From positions 31,163,754 to 31,227,753 of the forward strand of contig NC_083365.1 of NCBI RefSeq assembly GCF_030254825.1: DNA of 64,000 nucleotides, written 5' to 3'. This document shows positions 52,501 to 57,579 of the stretch, one piece after another; position 1 is the first letter of the stretch, and every line of letters begins with the position of its first letter. The notes under the pieces are model-generated. The model worked only from the letters and a program-made list of their open reading frames with translations, was not told the DNA's origin and ran no database searches. This DNA comes from Meriones unguiculatus. Taxonomy: Eukaryota > Chordata > Mammalia > Rodentia > Muridae. The position numbers and the translations under genes are program-made.

Positions 52501-55500
52501 TACTGTGTGTGTGTTTGCTTTGAGACAGGTCTCACTTGTACCTCTGGTTAACCTCACCCATTTGGTGAACCAGAATTCCTACAAATTCAGGGAGATGCAC
52601 CTGCATCTGCCTCACAAATACTGATATCAAAGGCCTGGGCTACCATGTCCAGTTTACAATTTGTTGCCAGTTATTATTCCAGAAATAAGAAATCTATGCT
52701 GGGTGGATCCGTCTCAAGATAATCACACACCTTAAAAGCGCTATCTTCAGAAGAAGGTAGTAACTTCTTAGTATCAAAGCTGTCCTTTAATTGAGGTCAT
52801 TTACCCCCAAATAAACCTTGTGACCCTCATTTTTCAGTCCCACCAAAGCCCTTGCCCCTCACCGTCTGCACAATGTAGATGACAGTTGCTGCATAGCGAA
52901 CTGGTTTGTTGAACCGTAGCTGTAGATACTAAAACAAACAAACAAACAAACAAAAACAGAGAAAGACACGCAGTCAGTGAGCTTTAGACAGTTGTCTTGG
53001 TCAGTTTGCTCTATTGCTGTAAAGAGATGCTGGTTACAGCTTCAGGGGTTTAGTCCATGTCTTCAGAGTGGGAAGCGTGCTGGCACACAGTCAGACATGG
53101 TGCTGGAGAAGCAGCTGGGAGTTCTACATCCTGATCCACAGGCAGCACAGAGAGCCACTGAACCTGGCTTGGATTTGGAAACCTCAAAGCCTACAGGCAG
53201 TGAAGCACAACCTTTAACAAGGCCACACCTCTTAATCATTCTTAAGTCGAGGCACTCTGATGGCTATGCATTCAAATATAAGAACCTGTGGGGGGCCATT
53301 CTATTCAGACCATCACAAGCTGCTGACTTTTTTTTTTTTAATTAGCAACAATTTATTTATTTATTTATTATTTTTTAAAATTTTTTATTTAACTTTTATT
53401 AATTACACTTTATTCCTTTTGTATTCCCCCATAAGCCCCTCCCTCCCCCCATCCCACCCTCCCCCCCTTTCTGCATGCATGCCTCTCCCCAGGTCCACTG
53501 ATAGGGGAGGTCCTCCTCTCCTTCTTTCTGATCTTTTTTTGTTGTTGTTGTTCTTCTCAATGCAGTTTATTCAGGAACCTTGAACAATCTTCTGACCCTG
53601 GGGAAAGCCAGCCCATAGCTTGAAATAGCCTCTGGGTAGCCAACCCCAGCGTGCCTCATGGGCAATGCAGATAGGTCCACATACATGGAAGCAAGCCAGA
53701 TCCTCAGCTTTAGCCAAATATGGAGTTGTTTGTGACAGAGAGCACTCACCATCGGGAAGGTGGAAGGCAGAAACCAGCTCCATCTTTAAGGCACGGCATT
53801 ACGTAGCTCTCTACAGTTCCCCCTTTTTGTTTTAGACGCATCAGGCAAGAGTAGAGGTCTGATCTCTGATATTAGAAATAAATTGGGACTTTGTACCGAT
53901 GTTCATTTAGGTGTCATCCACCCAAAGAGGATCAGACCCGTTCGATAACTTTTTCTCAGAGGCGGGACCTGGGGCATCAACCCGCATGCAATCAGACATG
54001 CTCTTCTCTGGGTCCAAAGCGGCTGACCCTGAGTGCAGTGAATCTCACAACAGTGTAATGTAGCCGTGATCATTCAGGCCTTTACAGCCATTGAAGCAGG
54101 ACAGTCTCCCCAAGCATGGTTGGCTACCATAAAAAGCTAAAATGTTACCCTCAGGATGTGAGACTAAGCTGCTGACTTTTTTAAAAATCAGTTTTTTAGT
54201 CTTTCTTTGAACATAGGATTTGGGTTTATAATATTATTTTATGATATGTATCCTTAGAAGCAACAGGAAAAAAAAGAAGAACATGGACTATTAAGAGTCA
54301 AACATGTTCTTCATACTTCTCACAGTAGTTATAGAAGGCAAGTAGACTGCTTGCATGAAAATCGACATTGAAGCAGGGGTCTTCCTGCTGAATCCGCTGT
54401 CTTTCATGTCCCTTCTGCCCACAAGTTAGCCTGTCTTTGTTCTTTTCTGGACTAATTCTGTAGCCCTCTCATTGGCCACTTTAAAACTAAGCCTTGGCAG
54501 CATGTTCTTTTGGCATATATATACCCACCACATTGTGTTTCTTAGGACAACTTGATTCGTACCACTCTCAAAATATCCAGGGATTATTGTTGCCAAAATG
54601 ACGTATGACTTTCTGGCTTGGTCTTCACTATTGCCTGGCCACACCTGTATATCTTAGGTTATACCTGTACTTCCTCATAATTTATTTTCCAGATTCAATA
54701 ATTATTTATTGCTAAAGTGGTAGTTCTATTTTATGTTTTTATTATTTTATTACATCACTCCACTTTTCTATTTTCCCCCTCCAGCCCCATCCACCTACCC
54801 TCCCTTAAATTCTATTTCCCTCTCAAGTTGATAGTCTCTCTTTTTTTTTTTACTTATTATTGTTACATACAGATATGTATGTGGATATGAATAGGTCTGT
54901 ATGTATATGTGCATATATCTCTAAATACAACCTACTAAGTCCTATCTTGTTGTTAGTGCATATATGGTTTTAGAGCTGACCACTGTGTATTTGACAGCCA
55001 AGAAAGAGGCAGCCTTCCCGAGCTGTAATATCTAAGAACCACAACAATCATCACATGGCAAGATATTTATAAAGGTACAATAACTGTCACTCATGTGCTT
55101 GTGGCAACCAACAATTATTATTATTATTTTTTTTAACTTTTCCAACATTAATTAAAAATGAAAGAGAGATTTTCCTCAAACTTAAACTGTTCCCAACAAT
55201 TTTAGTGATCTCCCAGGAAGATTGATCCAGATGGCATCCATAATCCTATGCATATTTTCTTTTCTGAGCTCTGTTACTCAGATATTTTTAATATATTTAA
55301 GGCTATCAGTCCCTGTCTGGCTTTGTATGGATATGGGTGACTTAAAACAGTAGAAACTTATAACAATCCATTCCTGAAGGTCAGACCTCCAAAATGAATT
55401 TCTCGAGGCCATATCACTGTTGCAGTGCCACATTCCCACAGAAGTGTCTGACAATTATCCCATTTTGAGCTTCTCTGCACCCTTGGTATCTGCTAGCAGT

Positions 55501-57533
55501 CCTTTGCTCCTGACTCCATTGTCCAGGAGTCTGGTACCTGCTCATATGATCTAAGGTCATTGTCTCATGCATAAAATCATATTAATTCTACACCTGAAAG
55601 ATTGTTCAATGTATTTTTCACTCATTGAATGGTTGTCTTTGATGGGTATATAAGCTTTAAACTACACTAGAAAGCAAAAACTGAGTCTAACAGAAACATT
55701 GTATATTTCATGCCTGTTTTTAAAAGCCCCAGAGGTGATGTTTAGACTCATCTTGCTGTTTGTTTCGTTTTTTTTTTCTTAGACGTGGCCCATCTACAGT
55801 ATTGTCTCACTCAAGACATATAAATCTGCTCTGCATGGTTGCTAGCACAGAAATAGTAATAATATGAAGCTAATATCATCTCATCTTTAGCTCTCACAGC
55901 CTACATCCAATTCATAAAAGGAGCTTGGTACCTACGCCATACTTTCAAAGAAAGATGCTTGGTTCATTTCTTTTGATGCAGCTTGGAAAAATTATCTTTT
56001 CCTCTATATTGTGGCAACAGCCTCCTACTCAGCCCAATTGCTTCAGTGGCCAAAATCCTAAAATCATTCTCAATATTCAGCTAGAATGTGTCCCTAAAAC
56101 AGAAAGCAAATAAAACATGCCACTCTTCAACTAAACAGTATAATGGCTGATATACAAATATTAAAAGCTAATTCCTCCATAGATTGAACTAAAATTCTCA
56201 AAATATTGGGTTAGATCTTATCAGATATTAAAATCTATTTTAGGACAAATATTTTATAGTAATTTTGCCAAAGTAATATTTTATTATATATAATATACAT
56301 TATATATAACATATATTATATGTATTACTAATACAATAATATTAGTAATATTATTATATGCATATTACTTATCAAAATATTATAAAAATAATACCACAGA
56401 CTCAATTTCACAGAAAAAGTAAAATTAATGTAACAAAATGTCATACACAAATATTTAGAGGTCACTGTATGAGACATTGTAATATATGTGTTTTTGTTAT
56501 GAAAACTTTAGATTGAAAGAAGTAAGAAGCTTAAGGGTTAGCCAGTTTAAGAAGCTGGACATAATGATAGACTATGAAACATATGTTAAACAGTTTAATA
56601 GTAAATATAAAAATAAACTTAGACTTACAGAACAGAAAAAAGGAAATAATCTAAACTGAAATGAAAATAGTATGAGAAGTCTAATTATAAACTATCAAAC
56701 TGGAGGTAATGAAAATGTATGCTACTGAAATTTGGCTGTGCTGGCCATGGTGGTGTACACCTTTAATCCCAGCCCTTGGGAGGCAGAGGAAGGCAGATCT
56801 CTGTGAATCAAGGTCAGCTTGGTCTAAAAATGGAGTAGCAGGATGGCCAGGGCTATCCTTGTCTCAAAAAAAAAAAAAAAAAAGAAGAAGAAGTTGAGCT
56901 AAGCCTAACTTAGAACACCTGAGTACCTGAGTGAAAATAGTGTCTGTGCCTCGACATTGGATGAGGTGTGATAAAGTTGCACAGATGCATAGTTTCAGTT
57001 TGAAGTTCCACTTTCTTTCCAATCAATCAACCAGTTAGCTATTGCTGTATTTTATCCACTGTGTTGTTACGTGCTGTCAAATTGAAACAAACTAGGATCA
57101 AGGGAAGAAGAAACTTTAATTGAAGAATAGCTTCATCAAGTCTGTGGGGCATTTTCTGAATTAATGATTAATGAGGAATGGAGTGGTGCCTCCCTTGGGA
57201 AGGTGGTCCAGGGTTAAATAAGAAAGCAGGCTGAGAAAACCATGTAACTAGTATGTTTCTATGGCCTCCTGTTACTGACCTGAGTTCCTGCTTGAGCTTC
57301 CTTCTATGCTGAATTGTGACCTGTAAGATGAAATAAACACTTTCCTCCTTAACTTGGTTTCAGGCAGTGTTGTATCACAGAACTGAAAGTGAAGTTGGAC
57401 AGGCATCCCAAAAGTGATGGGTTCAAAACCCAAGAATGACTATTTTTCATTATGCTGAGGGTAACAGCTAGTCCTCCATTATTTCCCCTGGTCCCTGAGC
57501 AGCTCTAGTCAACTGCAAAATCAATTGCTTGAG

Positions 57534-57579
<46 letters not shown>

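Larger units (their letters stand above)
50942..52862 (-). other. Slc5a12 intron 2
   Basis: 1921 bp. It holds an antisense L1 piece, a B1-like remnant, a long alternating TA/CATATA array and an antisense B1. Confidence 0.9.

Noticed and set aside
52329..52624. Overlapping ORFs on both strands with alternating two-residue repeats
   Set aside because: Products of the TA/CATATA array, not genes.
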